Origin: Salisediminibacterium beveridgei
GTDB taxonomy: Bacteria > Bacillota > Bacilli > Bacillales > Salisediminibacteriaceae
Reading direction: 5' to 3'
Length of the DNA stretch: 64,000 nt
Assembly (NCBI RefSeq): GCF_001721685.1
Contig: NZ_CP012502.1
Coordinates: 868,001-932,000 of the forward strand
Part shown: one piece after another, positions 43,214 to 51,508 of the stretch
Layout: each line of letters opens with the position of its first letter
How positions within the stretch are numbered: position 1 is the stretch's first letter
Notes under the pieces: generated by a model
The model's input: the letters and a program-made list of their open reading frames with translations, nothing else
The model's database searches: none
Told to the model about the DNA's origin: nothing
Made by a program: the position numbers and the translations under genes

Positions 43214-43893
43214 ATACTTTGTTCAGACCGGCTCTGGCCGTGTTTCAAAAAGATTTGATGACCGAACTGAAATCCAAACAGATGGTCACGACGATGCTGA
43301 TTTTTGCCGGACTGGTGATTGTCACCTTCAGTTTTGCCTTTGATCCCACCAGTGAAGCGGTCCGGGTGCTGATCCCGGGGATGATCTGGGTGATCACGAT
43401 CTTCTCGGGGATCCTCGGCTTAAACCGCTCCTTTCTCTCGGAAAAGCAGAACGATCAGCTTCACGGGATGATGACGGCACCGGTGGACCCGTCAGGGATC
43501 TTTCTCGGGAAGTTTCTTGCGAATCTGTGTTTCGTTCTGATCGTCCAGGGGTTTTCGATTCCGGTGTTGTTTTTATTATTTGATTATTCGGAGCTGACGC
43601 TTGCAACGTCGGGGTGGTTCATCCTGATCGTGTTTCTGGGCACGTTCGGCTTCATTGCCGCAGGTACACTTCTCGCCGCTTTAAGCAGTCATTCAAAGTC
43701 CAGTGAAATGCTGTTGCCGGTCCTGCTGTTTCCGCTGGTGATGCCGGTGTTGATCGCCGCGGTTCAGGCTACGTCACTGCTGTTTTCTGAAGGGCCAGCA
43801 GCCATCATGAGCTGGCTGCAGCTTATGACGGTGTATAATGTGATTTTCTTTTTTGCAGGGTTTCTGTTATTTGACTATGTGTTGGAGGTGTAG
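43210..43893 (+). CDS. ccmB: CcmB heme exporter permease
   Basis: A 227-residue six-segment permease of the CcmB family, with the conserved start FQKDLMTELKSKQMVTTMLIF, GLNRSFLSEKQNDQLHGMM and LLPVLLFPLVMPVLIAAVQAT. It pairs with CcmA. ATGA overlap with ccmA and a 2-base gap to ccmC indicate one transcript. Confidence 0.95.
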   Translation: MNTLFRPALAVFQKDLMTELKSKQMVTTMLIFAGLVIVTFSFAFDPTSEAVRVLIPGMIWVITIFSGILGLNRSFLSEKQNDQLHGMMTAPVDPSGIFLGKFLANLCFVLIVQGFSIPVLFLLFDYSELTLATSGWFILIVFLGTFGFIAAGTLLAALSSHSKSSEMLLPVLLFPLVMPVLIAAVQATSLLFSEGPAAIMSWLQLMTVYNVIFFFAGFLLFDYVLEV

Positions 43894-43895
43894 GG

Positions 43896-44615
43896 ATGAA
43901 AGGAATGGAAGACTTGGGGCGCATGTCGCCGACTTCATTTCAGAGATGGTTTTTCCTGTTTACGGCGGTGATGCTGTTGATCGCCATATATATGGTGTTT
44001 ATCTGGACGCCCATTGAACGGAATATGGGGGTTGTGCAGAAGATCTTTTATTTTCATGTCGCGTCTGCCTGGAACGCCTTTTTTGCCTTTTTCATTGTCG
44101 CCGTGTTCAGCATCCTTTTTCTCGTCACGAAAAAGCGGGTGTATGAACTGATGGCCGGCGTCAGTGCGGAAATCGGTGTGATGTTCACGGCGATTGTGCT
44201 GACGACGGGACCCATCTGGGCCAGGTCCGCATGGAATACCTGGTGGACATGGGAACCACGGCTTACGACGACGCTGATTTTGCTCTTTATGTATATCGGC
44301 TACATCATGATCCGAAATCTCGAAATGGAGTGGCAGCGAAAAGCTAGACTTGCTTCTGTCTTCGGGATCATCAGCTTCATCAATGTACCCATTGTGTACA
44401 TGTCGATTCGCTGGTGGGAATCGAACCTTCATCCCGTTGTTGTCGGTGAAGGCGGCGGCGGACTGGAAACAGCGATGCTCATCACGCTGATTTTCTCTGT
44501 GTTTACATTTACGTGTCTGTTTTTTGTCCTGCTGCAGCGGGGGCTTCAAGTGGAGAAACTGAGGCTTATGGTTTCAAGAATCAAAGCCAAAAAGCAAGAG
44601 CAGATGATCAGCTGA
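43896..44615 (+). CDS. ccmC: CcmC heme-handling protein
   Basis: A 239-residue six-segment membrane protein that loads heme on CcmE. The WWD-type motif appears as WNTWWTWEPRLTT (about residue 112), in which Glu follows the last Trp. The conserved His are in KIFYFHVASAW and SNLHPVVVGEG. The ATG follows GGAGGTG. It lies two bases after ccmB. Confidence 0.95.
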   Translation: MKGMEDLGRMSPTSFQRWFFLFTAVMLLIAIYMVFIWTPIERNMGVVQKIFYFHVASAWNAFFAFFIVAVFSILFLVTKKRVYELMAGVSAEIGVMFTAIVLTTGPIWARSAWNTWWTWEPRLTTTLILLFMYIGYIMIRNLEMEWQRKARLASVFGIISFINVPIVYMSIRWWESNLHPVVVGEGGGGLETAMLITLIFSVFTFTCLFFVLLQRGLQVEKLRLMVSRIKAKKQEQMIS

Positions 44616-44652
44616 CGGGATAGGGTTTTGAATAAAAAAGGAGGATAAAACG

Positions 44653-44790
44653 ATGATCTATTTACTCGGTGCGTATTCGATAATCTGGCTGTTAATAGGA
44701 GGGTATGTGTGGACGATCGGCAAACGTCAGAACCAGGCGATGAAAGAAATCAGGTTTTTAAACGAACTGAACCGTCGAGATCAGGTGTGA
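44653..44790 (+). CDS. ccmD: CcmD-like small membrane protein (45 residues)
   Basis: A 45-residue protein with one segment (YLLGAYSIIWLLIGGYVW) and a basic cytoplasmic helix, the plan of CcmD, which stabilises the CcmABC complex. AAAAGGAGG precedes the ATG at 44653. It lies exactly where ccmD is expected, after ccmC, and is read in a frame too short for automatic ORF finding. Confidence 0.8.
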   Translation: MIYLLGAYSIIWLLIGGYVWTIGKRQNQAMKEIRFLNELNRRDQV

Positions 44791-44804
44791 ACGGGGGGAT
44801 TACG

Positions 44805-45314
44805 ATGACAAAATCATCAGTCATACAACTGTTGTCCGGATCGGTGGTCGTCGGCATGCTGATACTCTTTGTCGTCGGATTGAATATGGACGGCAATGCT
44901 GCGGACGTCGGGGATGAAGCGGTAGCATTTGCCTTGGAGGACCGGGACGGTCAACTGGTCGATATTGAGGAACATGTGGGGGAAAGACCGATCGTGATGA
45001 CGTTTTTCAGTACATGGTGCTCCCCTTGCCGTAAGCAGACGCCTGAAGTGATTGCCTTCCAGGAAGAGTACGGGGATGACGTCCTTGTGTTAACGATTGT
45101 CAAATCGGAGACGAGAAGAGCCGTCGACCGTTTCATCGATGATACTGGCTATGATGCACTGAACTATGTATTTGATTTCAATACGGATGTCTCGAAAGAA
45201 TACGGTATCGCCGGGCAGCCGGAGACGATTATCATTAACGAAGAAGGTATCATTACGGAACACATCGTCGGCGGTGTGTCCCGGGATATGCTGGTCATGA
45301 AAACAAATCGTTGA
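44805..45314 (+). CDS. Membrane-anchored thioredoxin-like protein (CcmG/ResA type)
   Basis: A 169-residue TlpA/ResA-like redoxin with one N-terminal anchor (about residues 9-27) and the active site WCSPC (about residue 68). The cis-Pro loop is seen at IAGQPETIIIN. It should keep the cysteines of apocytochromes reduced before heme attachment and thus act as CcmG. Because the neighbouring CcmH has only one Cys, this redoxin may have to act directly. The ATG at 44805 follows ACGGGGGG; an upstream frame to 44709 overlaps ccmD and is rejected. Confidence 0.88.
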   Translation: MTKSSVIQLLSGSVVVGMLILFVVGLNMDGNAADVGDEAVAFALEDRDGQLVDIEEHVGERPIVMTFFSTWCSPCRKQTPEVIAFQEEYGDDVLVLTIVKSETRRAVDRFIDDTGYDALNYVFDFNTDVSKEYGIAGQPETIIINEEGIITEHIVGGVSRDMLVMKTNR

Positions 45315-45378
45315 TTGTGGTTTATAATGTTCTTTGTAAGGGTAAATGGTTTATTGGAACATCATAACTCATCATAAC

Positions 45379-45466
45379 CACTAGGGGTGCTCGATACAGA
45401 GCTGAGACGGCGTTGCCGGTCCCTTTGAACCTGATCTGGGTGAGACCAGCGTAGGAAATGTGGGTG
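45379..45466 (+). promoter_or_regulatory. TPP riboswitch (THI box)
   Basis: The core sequences are present: CTAGGGGTGC, GCTGAGA, CCCTTTGAACCTGATCTGG, and ACCAGCGTAGGAAA. They match the thiamin pyrophosphate aptamer. A terminator follows at 45491-45528, so high TPP should stop transcription of thiMDE. Confidence 0.95.
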
Positions 45467-45490
45467 AATGCATACTTGCAAAAGATGGAT

Positions 45491-45528
45491 ACACCTGATC
45501 AGGCTGACAGCTGATGAGGTGTTTTTTA
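45491..45528 (+). terminator. Riboswitch terminator of thiMDE
   Basis: ACACCTGATCAG and CTGATGAGGTGT pair with one mismatch and TTTTTT follows. It is the expression platform of the TPP riboswitch. A second small hairpin (ACTTGGC/GCCAAGT, 45597-45615) lies between it and thiM. Confidence 0.88.
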
Positions 45529-45665
45529 TACTTCATAGAAAAGTTTATATTTGTTTAAGGAATGAAGTATAAGTGCAACTAAGGCTTTCGCCATTGACTT
45601 GGCGATAAGCCAAGTTTTCTGTATTGTGAACCGTGAATCTAATCACACTTAGGAGGAATGTAACG

Positions 45666-46475
45666 ATGCAACTCATGACCGACATCCGGAAAAAAATTCA
45701 GGAACAGCCCCCACTGGTGCACAACATGACAAACGATGTGGTGACCAATTTTTCCGCCAATGGTTTATACGCCATCGGTGCTCAGCCGGTGATGGCCAAT
45801 GCAAAAGAGGAAGTGCAGGAAATGGCGGCCCAGGCTGACGCGCTCGTCATCAATATCGGCACCTTGACCGAGCCGCAGATCAGTGCCATGGTGCTTGCCG
45901 GTCAGGCCGCAAACGAAGCAGGGACACCGGTGATTTTCGATCCGGTAGGTGTTGGTGCAACCGCATTTCGAACGGAGACGTGTGAACGGATTCTCTCCCG
46001 GGTGAAGGTCGCTGCGATCCGTGGGAACAGCGGTGAAATTGCCCGGTTAGCCGGACTTCCCGTCGTGGTCCGCGGTGTGGACAGTGATGCGGAACTGGAA
46101 AAACCGGAACTGGCTGCAAAAGCCGTAGCGGAGCATTTTCAAACCACCGTAGTCATGACCGGTGAGACCGATGTGATTACAGACGGGAAAAAAGTGATCA
46201 CCTGCAGTAACGGACACATGCTTCAATCGAAAGTGACCGGTACAGGCTGCCTGTTAACGGCAGTGGTCGGGGCATATGTCTGCAAACATCACGACGTATT
46301 GGAAGCATCCGCTTGTGCGGTGGCCTTCTACGGTGCGGCGGCAGAGCAGGCGGCATCTCTGTCTGAACCTGCTCCAGGAAGCTTCCAGGTGCACTTTCTC
46401 GATCAATTATACCTGATTACCGATGAGGACCTTCAACAACGCGTCAAACTTCAGACAAAAGAAGAGGGGGATTGA
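45666..46475 (+). CDS. thiM: Hydroxyethylthiazole kinase
   Basis: A 269-residue kinase that phosphorylates the thiazole alcohol for thiamin salvage. The family landmarks are PLVHNMTNDVVTNFSANGLY at the N-terminus, VIFDPVGVGAT, RGNSGEIARLAG and the ATP/anion-hole motif KVTGTGCLLTAVVGA. TTAGGAGG precedes the ATG at 45666. It is first in thiMDE, controlled by the TPP riboswitch, and overlaps the thiD ribosome site. Confidence 0.96.
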   Translation: MQLMTDIRKKIQEQPPLVHNMTNDVVTNFSANGLYAIGAQPVMANAKEEVQEMAAQADALVINIGTLTEPQISAMVLAGQAANEAGTPVIFDPVGVGATAFRTETCERILSRVKVAAIRGNSGEIARLAGLPVVVRGVDSDAELEKPELAAKAVAEHFQTTVVMTGETDVITDGKKVITCSNGHMLQSKVTGTGCLLTAVVGAYVCKHHDVLEASACAVAFYGAAAEQAASLSEPAPGSFQVHFLDQLYLITDEDLQQRVKLQTKEEGD

Positions 46476-46477
46476 TC

Positions 46478-47308
46478 ATGGTCAAGTGTGTCATGACGAT
46501 TGCCGGGTCGGACAGCGGTGGCGGTGCCGGTATCCAGGCGGATTTGAAAACGTTTCAGGAACTGGGTGTGTTCGGCACCAGCGCCATCACGGCGTTGACT
46601 GCACAAAACAGCACCGGGGTTCACAGTGTATTTCCCGTCCCTGTGGAGGAAGTTCGAAAACAGGTCCAGGTGGTGGCGGATGATTTTGACCTTCTTGCCG
46701 TGAAGACGGGCATGCTGTTTGATGCCGATCGGATCCGCGTGGTCGCGGAATTGGCGGATCACTACAACTGGCCATGGCTCATCATCGATCCGGTGATGGT
46801 CTCCACGTCAGGCGCGAAACTGCTGGAGGATTCCGCGATTGATGCCATGGCGAATGAGCTGATCCCGAAAGCGTCTCTCATCACACCGAACATCCCTGAA
46901 GCGGAAGTGTTGACGGGCATGGATTTAAAGACAGATGAGGCACGTCGTGAAGCGATCTATGCCCTCCATGCCAAAGGCGCGAAAGCGATCCTGTTAAAAG
47001 GCGGTCATCAGGATCATAGCGATAAGATCCAGGACCTGTTTTTTGACGGGGAAGAGATTCATACATTGACCGTGCCGAAAGTGGTCACGAACAACACCCA
47101 CGGCACCGGCTGCACGTATGCTTCAGCGATTGCCGCCTATCTCGCATTCGGGCTGCCCCTCTTTGATGCGGTGGCTGAGGCAAAACGCTACATTCACATT
47201 GCCATTCAGCACGGATTCCAGCCGGGGTCCGGACCTGGCCCGGTGGATCACTCGGCGCACCGGCTTCATCAGGACGACTCTGTCTCCCTGGAGGTGGATG
47301 TGGAGTGA
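46478..47308 (+). CDS. thiD: Hydroxymethylpyrimidine (phosphate) kinase
   Basis: A 276-residue ribokinase-like enzyme that phosphorylates HMP twice to HMP-PP. Visible landmarks: TIAGSDSGGGAGIQADLKTF (the family's start), VAVKTGML-type segment LLAVKTGMLFD, and NTHGTGCTYASAIAA with the catalytic base region. The ATG at 46478 lies just beyond the thiM stop with GAGGGGG upstream. It overlaps thiE by 4 bases. Confidence 0.96.
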   Translation: MVKCVMTIAGSDSGGGAGIQADLKTFQELGVFGTSAITALTAQNSTGVHSVFPVPVEEVRKQVQVVADDFDLLAVKTGMLFDADRIRVVAELADHYNWPWLIIDPVMVSTSGAKLLEDSAIDAMANELIPKASLITPNIPEAEVLTGMDLKTDEARREAIYALHAKGAKAILLKGGHQDHSDKIQDLFFDGEEIHTLTVPKVVTNNTHGTGCTYASAIAAYLAFGLPLFDAVAEAKRYIHIAIQHGFQPGSGPGPVDHSAHRLHQDDSVSLEVDVE

Positions 47309-47958
47309 TCGACGTCAGGAATATGCTTCAGGTCTACTACATTGCCGGATCTGTGAATGTGAAAGAAACGGATCTCGTGACAAGTGTGAGGGCGGCCATT
47401 GCAGGCGGCATTACCTGCTTTCAGTTCAGGGAAAAAGGTGACGGTGCTTTGACTGGTGAAGCGAGGGAAACTCTCGCGATTCAGGTGAAAGAGCTCTGCA
47501 GGAAGAACGATGTCCCGTTTTTCATTAATGACGATGTTGATCTGGCGGTTCGTCTTCAGGCGGACGGGGTCCATGTCGGACAAGAGGATATGGCAGCCGG
47601 TGATGTGCGCAGTCTTCTTCCGGATGGGTGCCTGTTAGGGGTCTCGGTGCACAGTCTGACAGAAGCAAATCAGGCTTTGGAAGCGGGGGCGGATTATCTC
47701 GGGATCGGTCCGGTTTACCCGACGGGTTCGAAGGATGATGCGAAAGACGTGATCGGTCCTGCTGGCATCCGGTATTACCGGGAAGCCGGGATCACGGCGC
47801 CGATTGTTGCGATTGGCGGGATTACGGAAGGGAATACACCTGAAGTGATTGCAGCGGGTGCTGATGGGGTGTCGATGATTTCGGCGATTGCGGCTTCGGA
47901 GGATCCTAAAGGGACTGTTGCGCGGTTTAAAGAGGCGGTTCAAAAACATCGGAAATAG
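47305..47958 (+). CDS. thiE: Thiamine-phosphate synthase
   Basis: A 217-residue TIM-barrel enzyme that couples HMP-PP and thiazole phosphate. Visible motifs: FQFREKGDG, FFINDDVDLAVRLQADGVHVGQ as IND-VDLA...GVHVGQED, GVSVHSLTEA, DYLGIGPVYPTGSKDDA and AIGGITEGN. The start is GTG at 47305, which overlaps the thiD stop as GTGA, with GGAGGTGG upstream. With thiM and thiD it makes a full salvage route from thiazole and HMP to thiamin phosphate. Confidence 0.97.
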   Translation: MIDVRNMLQVYYIAGSVNVKETDLVTSVRAAIAGGITCFQFREKGDGALTGEARETLAIQVKELCRKNDVPFFINDDVDLAVRLQADGVHVGQEDMAAGDVRSLLPDGCLLGVSVHSLTEANQALEAGADYLGIGPVYPTGSKDDAKDVIGPAGIRYYREAGITAPIVAIGGITEGNTPEVIAAGADGVSMISAIAASEDPKGTVARFKEAVQKHRK

Positions 47959-47971
47959 GTTTGGATCGAAG

Positions 47972-48014
47972 AGAACAGCCACCCCATGTTTTATAGGGAG
48001 TGGCTGTTTTTCAT
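47972..48014 (+). terminator. Terminator after thiE
   Basis: AACAGCCACCCC and GGGAGTGGCTGTT pair and TTTTC follows. Confidence 0.85.
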
Positions 48015-48105
48015 TGTACCTTCGGTACGCTTTAGGCCGATGCTTTCCCGAGGACTGCGCTTCATCCTCCGGGAGTCACGGCCTACGCGTACCTTCGGGT
48101 GACTT
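48015..48105. repeat. Imperfect palindromic element downstream of thiE
   Basis: TTAGGCCG (about 48030) pairs with CGGCCTA (about 48082), enclosing CCCGAGGACT and a CCTCCGGGAGTC partner; a GTACCTTCGG/CCTTCGGG motif occurs on both sides. It has no ORF. It may be a copy of a dispersed palindromic repeat, but a genome search would be needed to show this. Confidence 0.45.
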
Positions 48106-48184
48106 CTAAAGGAAATTTTCCAAGTGAATGAATGGTTGAATGTTTCGAAGTAAAACCATCAAAATGAATGAATTTCTTAAGAAT

Positions 48185-48772
48185 CTATCTGTCGAAGCGG
48201 ACGTCCTGGAATTCGATGACTCTTGTGCCTTCTGCATTGAGGATGGCAGCCTGGATCTCGAGGTCGTATTTGAATTCCCCGTCTTCGTAGAGGGGCGCTT
48301 CAATGACCACGTCGAAATAGTTTTCGCTGACTTCATTGTAGTATTGGAGTTCGAAGTTCTCGATTTCGTAATGTTCTCTCGCGTGTTGGGTCAGCTCGAT
48401 CAAGGGTTCAATATAGTCAAACCGGTCACTTAACAGCGGGAAGGAGCGGATGTGTTCGATGCCTTCCTCACCGGCTTCGATGTAGCTTTGCCCTCCTGGA
48501 TACAAGAGATTTTCGAGGAGGTTGAGAGTGTCGGTGACAGTTGGTTCATCCTTGTCGACGTCTGCAATGATGTCGAAGGAAAATCCTTCGTTCTCTTCCT
48601 CGTTTGCCTCGATTTCCGGATTATTACCGTTCTCATTCATATTTTCTGTTTCGTTTTGGGTGTTGTCGTTGTTCTCTGCTTCCATATTTTCTACTTCGTC
48701 GTTATTATTATTACACCCCAAAATAAGGATGCTTGAACCAATAAAAATACTAGAGATTATGAACTTTTTCAT
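48185..48772 (-). CDS. Hypothetical acidic lipoprotein
   Basis: A 195-residue predicted lipoprotein. The N-terminus has a hydrophobic stretch ending LILGC (lipidated Cys near residue 20), followed by an Asn/Glu-rich linker (about 21-65), then a folded domain of about 130 residues with no recognised family (TDTLNLLENLLYPGGQSY, RVIEFQDVRFDR at the end). GGAGGAATCAGC precedes the ATG at 48772. It is monocistronic. Confidence 0.78.
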   Translation of the reverse strand: MKKFIISSIFIGSSILILGCNNNNDEVENMEAENNDNTQNETENMNENGNNPEIEANEEENEGFSFDIIADVDKDEPTVTDTLNLLENLLYPGGQSYIEAGEEGIEHIRSFPLLSDRFDYIEPLIELTQHAREHYEIENFELQYYNEVSENYFDVVIEAPLYEDGEFKYDLEIQAAILNAEGTRVIEFQDVRFDR

Positions 48773-48962
48773 GCTGATTCCTCCAATGTTTATATTGTTG
48801 AACATTATACATAACTTTGAAATGAAATCATATGCATTTCTTTTAACACCGATTCAAGAATTATTCAGTCGGTTAAGGGATACCTGAATCTGCTTGTTCA
48901 TAATGGGTAGCTGTTTTCCTGATCTTCGATTATAATTGACTGTTGGAACGGAGGATGAAGCG

Positions 48963-49733
48963 ATGAAATATGTGTCTTGGAACGTCAATGGCCTACGGGC
49001 CTGCATCAAAAAAGGGTTTCTGGATTTTTTTCACGGGATGGAGGCAGATCTCTTTGCCGTGCAGGAAATCAAACTTCAGGAAGGTCAGGTGGACCTGGAC
49101 CTGGAAGGGTATGAACAATACTGGAACTACGCCGAGAAAAAGGGCTATTCAGGCACTGCGGTCTTTACGAAAAGAGAGCCTGTGTCTGTATCATATAACG
49201 ATGTCGGCAATGCGCGTCAACGAACAGAAGGACGGCTGATGACGCTGGAATTTGCGGACTGTTTCTTCGTGAATGTCTATACGCCCAACTCCCAGCGGGA
49301 TCTGGCAAGGCTGGATGAGCGGCTTTCGTGGGAAGAAGAATTTCATGCGTATCTCAAAGCGCTGGACCGGCAAAAACCGGTGATCGTCTGTGGGGACATG
49401 AATGTAGCCCATCAGGAGATTGATCTGAAGAATTCCAAAACGAATAAAAAGAACTCGGGGTTTACGCCGGAAGAACGGGGCTATATGTCTCAGCTTCTGG
49501 ACGGCTTTCTCGTGGATACGTACCGTTTTCTCTATCGGGATCGTGAAGGCGCCTATACGTGGTGGTCCTACATGAAAACGGTCAGAGAGCGGAATATCGG
49601 CTGGAGAATTGATTATTTCCTCGTCTCAGAGAGGCTGAAGGAACACGTGAGCGAGGCAGCGATACATAGCGAGGTGCTGGGCAGTGATCACTGCCCGGTA
49701 TCGGTTGAACTGGATTGGAGGAAGAAGAGATGA
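48963..49733 (+). CDS. exoA: Exodeoxyribonuclease III / AP endonuclease
   Basis: A 256-residue metal-dependent nuclease for base-excision repair. The endonuclease/exonuclease/phosphatase family residues appear in order: SWNVNGLRA, VQEIKLQE (metal Glu), YTPNSQ, GDMNVAH, WWSYM and the final SDHCPV with the catalytic His. ACGGAGGATG precedes the ATG. It overlaps the next gene by 4 bases. Confidence 0.95.
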   Translation: MKYVSWNVNGLRACIKKGFLDFFHGMEADLFAVQEIKLQEGQVDLDLEGYEQYWNYAEKKGYSGTAVFTKREPVSVSYNDVGNARQRTEGRLMTLEFADCFFVNVYTPNSQRDLARLDERLSWEEEFHAYLKALDRQKPVIVCGDMNVAHQEIDLKNSKTNKKNSGFTPEERGYMSQLLDGFLVDTYRFLYRDREGAYTWWSYMKTVRERNIGWRIDYFLVSERLKEHVSEAAIHSEVLGSDHCPVSVELDWRKKR

Positions 49734-51136
49734 AGAACGAATGGATTGAACCTGAAACGTATGAAGTGACGATTAACGGGATGGATCACAGAGGATCGGG
49801 CCGGGCCGTTTACTGGCGGGAAAACGATCAGGGCAACAAGAAAAAACTGCGCCTGAACATTCCCCAGACCCTGCCGGGAGAGATGGTGAAAGTCACCGTG
49901 GACCGACCGGACAGAAAGCGCTGGTGGACAATGCCCCAGGCGATTCTGGAAGAAAGCAGTGAGCGGGTTGAACCCCCTTGTCCCCATTTTAAAAAATGCG
50001 GCGGCTGTGTGTGGCAACACTGGGACTACACGGCCCAGCTGAATTATAAAACACAGAACGTCAAAGAGGGTCTGACGCAGTCAGGGCTGAATCCGAATCT
50101 GGTGAAGCCTGCGATCGGTATGGCGGAACCGTGGCATTACCGCAATAAAATGGAGTTCACCTTCTCCATCGAAGGCGAGATGGGTCTACATGAACAGGGA
50201 AACTTCCGGGGCATCATTCCCCTAGAGACCTGTCTCATTGCCGGAGAGCCGATGGTACAAGCGGCGATGATCGTTTCGGCCTGGGCGAAGGAATACAATC
50301 TGCCTGGCTATGATAAGGATGAACACACCGGGCTCCTCCGACATCTGATGGTCCGGCAATCCTTTGCGACGAACGAAATCATGCTGGGCCTCTTCGCCAC
50401 TGCAGCCCCTGATGGTGACCTGCACACGGCCGTGGAGGACTTAAAAGCGCGGATTGCCAAAGACGCGCCGCTCGTCAAGAGCTTCATGTGGTTTGAGAAC
50501 ACCGACTGGGCGGACCGGGCACAGTCGGAGAAGTCGCATATCCTCTCGGGGCGGGATTTCATTCATGATGAACTGGCGGGCTACAAGTTCCGCCTCTGGT
50601 ATGATACCTTTTTTCAGACGAATCCGAAGCAGGCGGAAGTCCTTGTGGAACAGGCCTTGAAGCTGGGCAACCCTCAGCCGGATGAGACGATGATCGACCT
50701 GTTCTGCGGAGTGGGGACCTTCTCGCTGCCGTTTGCACAGCGGGTGAAGGCACTGGCAGGGATTGAGATCGTGGAGAGTTCCATTGAATCCGCCAAACGA
50801 AACGCCTCGGACAACGGGCTTACGAACACGACGTTCCTGGCAAAGGATGCCCGGACCGGGATCGATCAGATGCTGGAAGAGTTCGGCCATCCGGAGCTGT
50901 TAATGCTCGATCCGCCGCGCTCCGGGGCAGGCGGGAAAGTCATGCGCCGCATCGGCCGCGCTAAACCGGAGCGGATCGTGTATGTCTCGTGTAACCCGGA
51001 GACCTTTGCTGTGGACGTGCAGGAGCTGATCCCGTTTGGCTATGAGCTTCAGGAAGTCCAGCCGGTGGACATGTTCCCGCATACCTTTCACGTGGAACTG
51101 GTGGCCGTGCTGCATAAGTCAGCGAATTCCGTTTGA
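49730..51136 (+). CDS. rlmCD: 23S rRNA (uracil-5-)-methyltransferase, RlmCD/RumA type
   Basis: A 468-residue SAM enzyme. It has an N-terminal TRAM RNA-binding domain (about residues 8-65), the [4Fe-4S] cysteines CPHFKKCGGCVWQH (about 84-96) with a further Cys in LETCLIAGE, the SAM-binding motif DLFCGVGTFSLPFA, DPPRSGAG, and the catalytic Cys in YVSCNPETFAVD. In Bacillus a single RlmCD-type enzyme methylates U747 and U1939. Which uracils are targeted cannot be read here. The ATG at 49730 overlaps the exoA stop. Confidence 0.93.
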   Translation: MKNEWIEPETYEVTINGMDHRGSGRAVYWRENDQGNKKKLRLNIPQTLPGEMVKVTVDRPDRKRWWTMPQAILEESSERVEPPCPHFKKCGGCVWQHWDYTAQLNYKTQNVKEGLTQSGLNPNLVKPAIGMAEPWHYRNKMEFTFSIEGEMGLHEQGNFRGIIPLETCLIAGEPMVQAAMIVSAWAKEYNLPGYDKDEHTGLLRHLMVRQSFATNEIMLGLFATAAPDGDLHTAVEDLKARIAKDAPLVKSFMWFENTDWADRAQSEKSHILSGRDFIHDELAGYKFRLWYDTFFQTNPKQAEVLVEQALKLGNPQPDETMIDLFCGVGTFSLPFAQRVKALAGIEIVESSIESAKRNASDNGLTNTTFLAKDARTGIDQMLEEFGHPELLMLDPPRSGAGGKVMRRIGRAKPERIVYVSCNPETFAVDVQELIPFGYELQEVQPVDMFPHTFHVELVAVLHKSANSV

Positions 51137-51177
51137 CCGGATCATGAATTGAATAGATTGAAATGGCTCATGATATG

Positions 51178-51237
51178 CCCCCAACAAAGTGGACAGTAGA
51201 AAGAATCAATTTCTACACGGCTTTGTTGGGGGTTTTT
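51178..51237 (+). terminator. Strong terminator after the rRNA methyltransferase
   Basis: CCCCCAACAAAG and CTTTGTTGGGGG enclose a second stem GTAGAAA/TTTCTAC; TTTTTC follows. The rest of the gap to 51508 holds a possible TTGACA (51368-51373) promoter element and nothing else clear. Confidence 0.9.
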
Positions 51238-51508
51238 CTATGCGTAAAAATAGGCGTTGGTCTCATATAAGAATGGATACAGGGGCATACGACATGTCAA
51301 ATGGTAACAGATGAAAAATATCTGATCTTTTTTTGTTAAATTAAAGGTGAAGTTTGACGTTTTTTTGTTGACACCTCTCATTGAAGTGAATTTGATCATT
51401 GATTCATGTATGATGAATGCTGTTCATGGAAATGAAAAAATCGATAATTTTAAAAACAAAGATGATTATGTGCCATGAAATCATGGCTGAAAGAGGAGAA
51501 TGTAGTAC

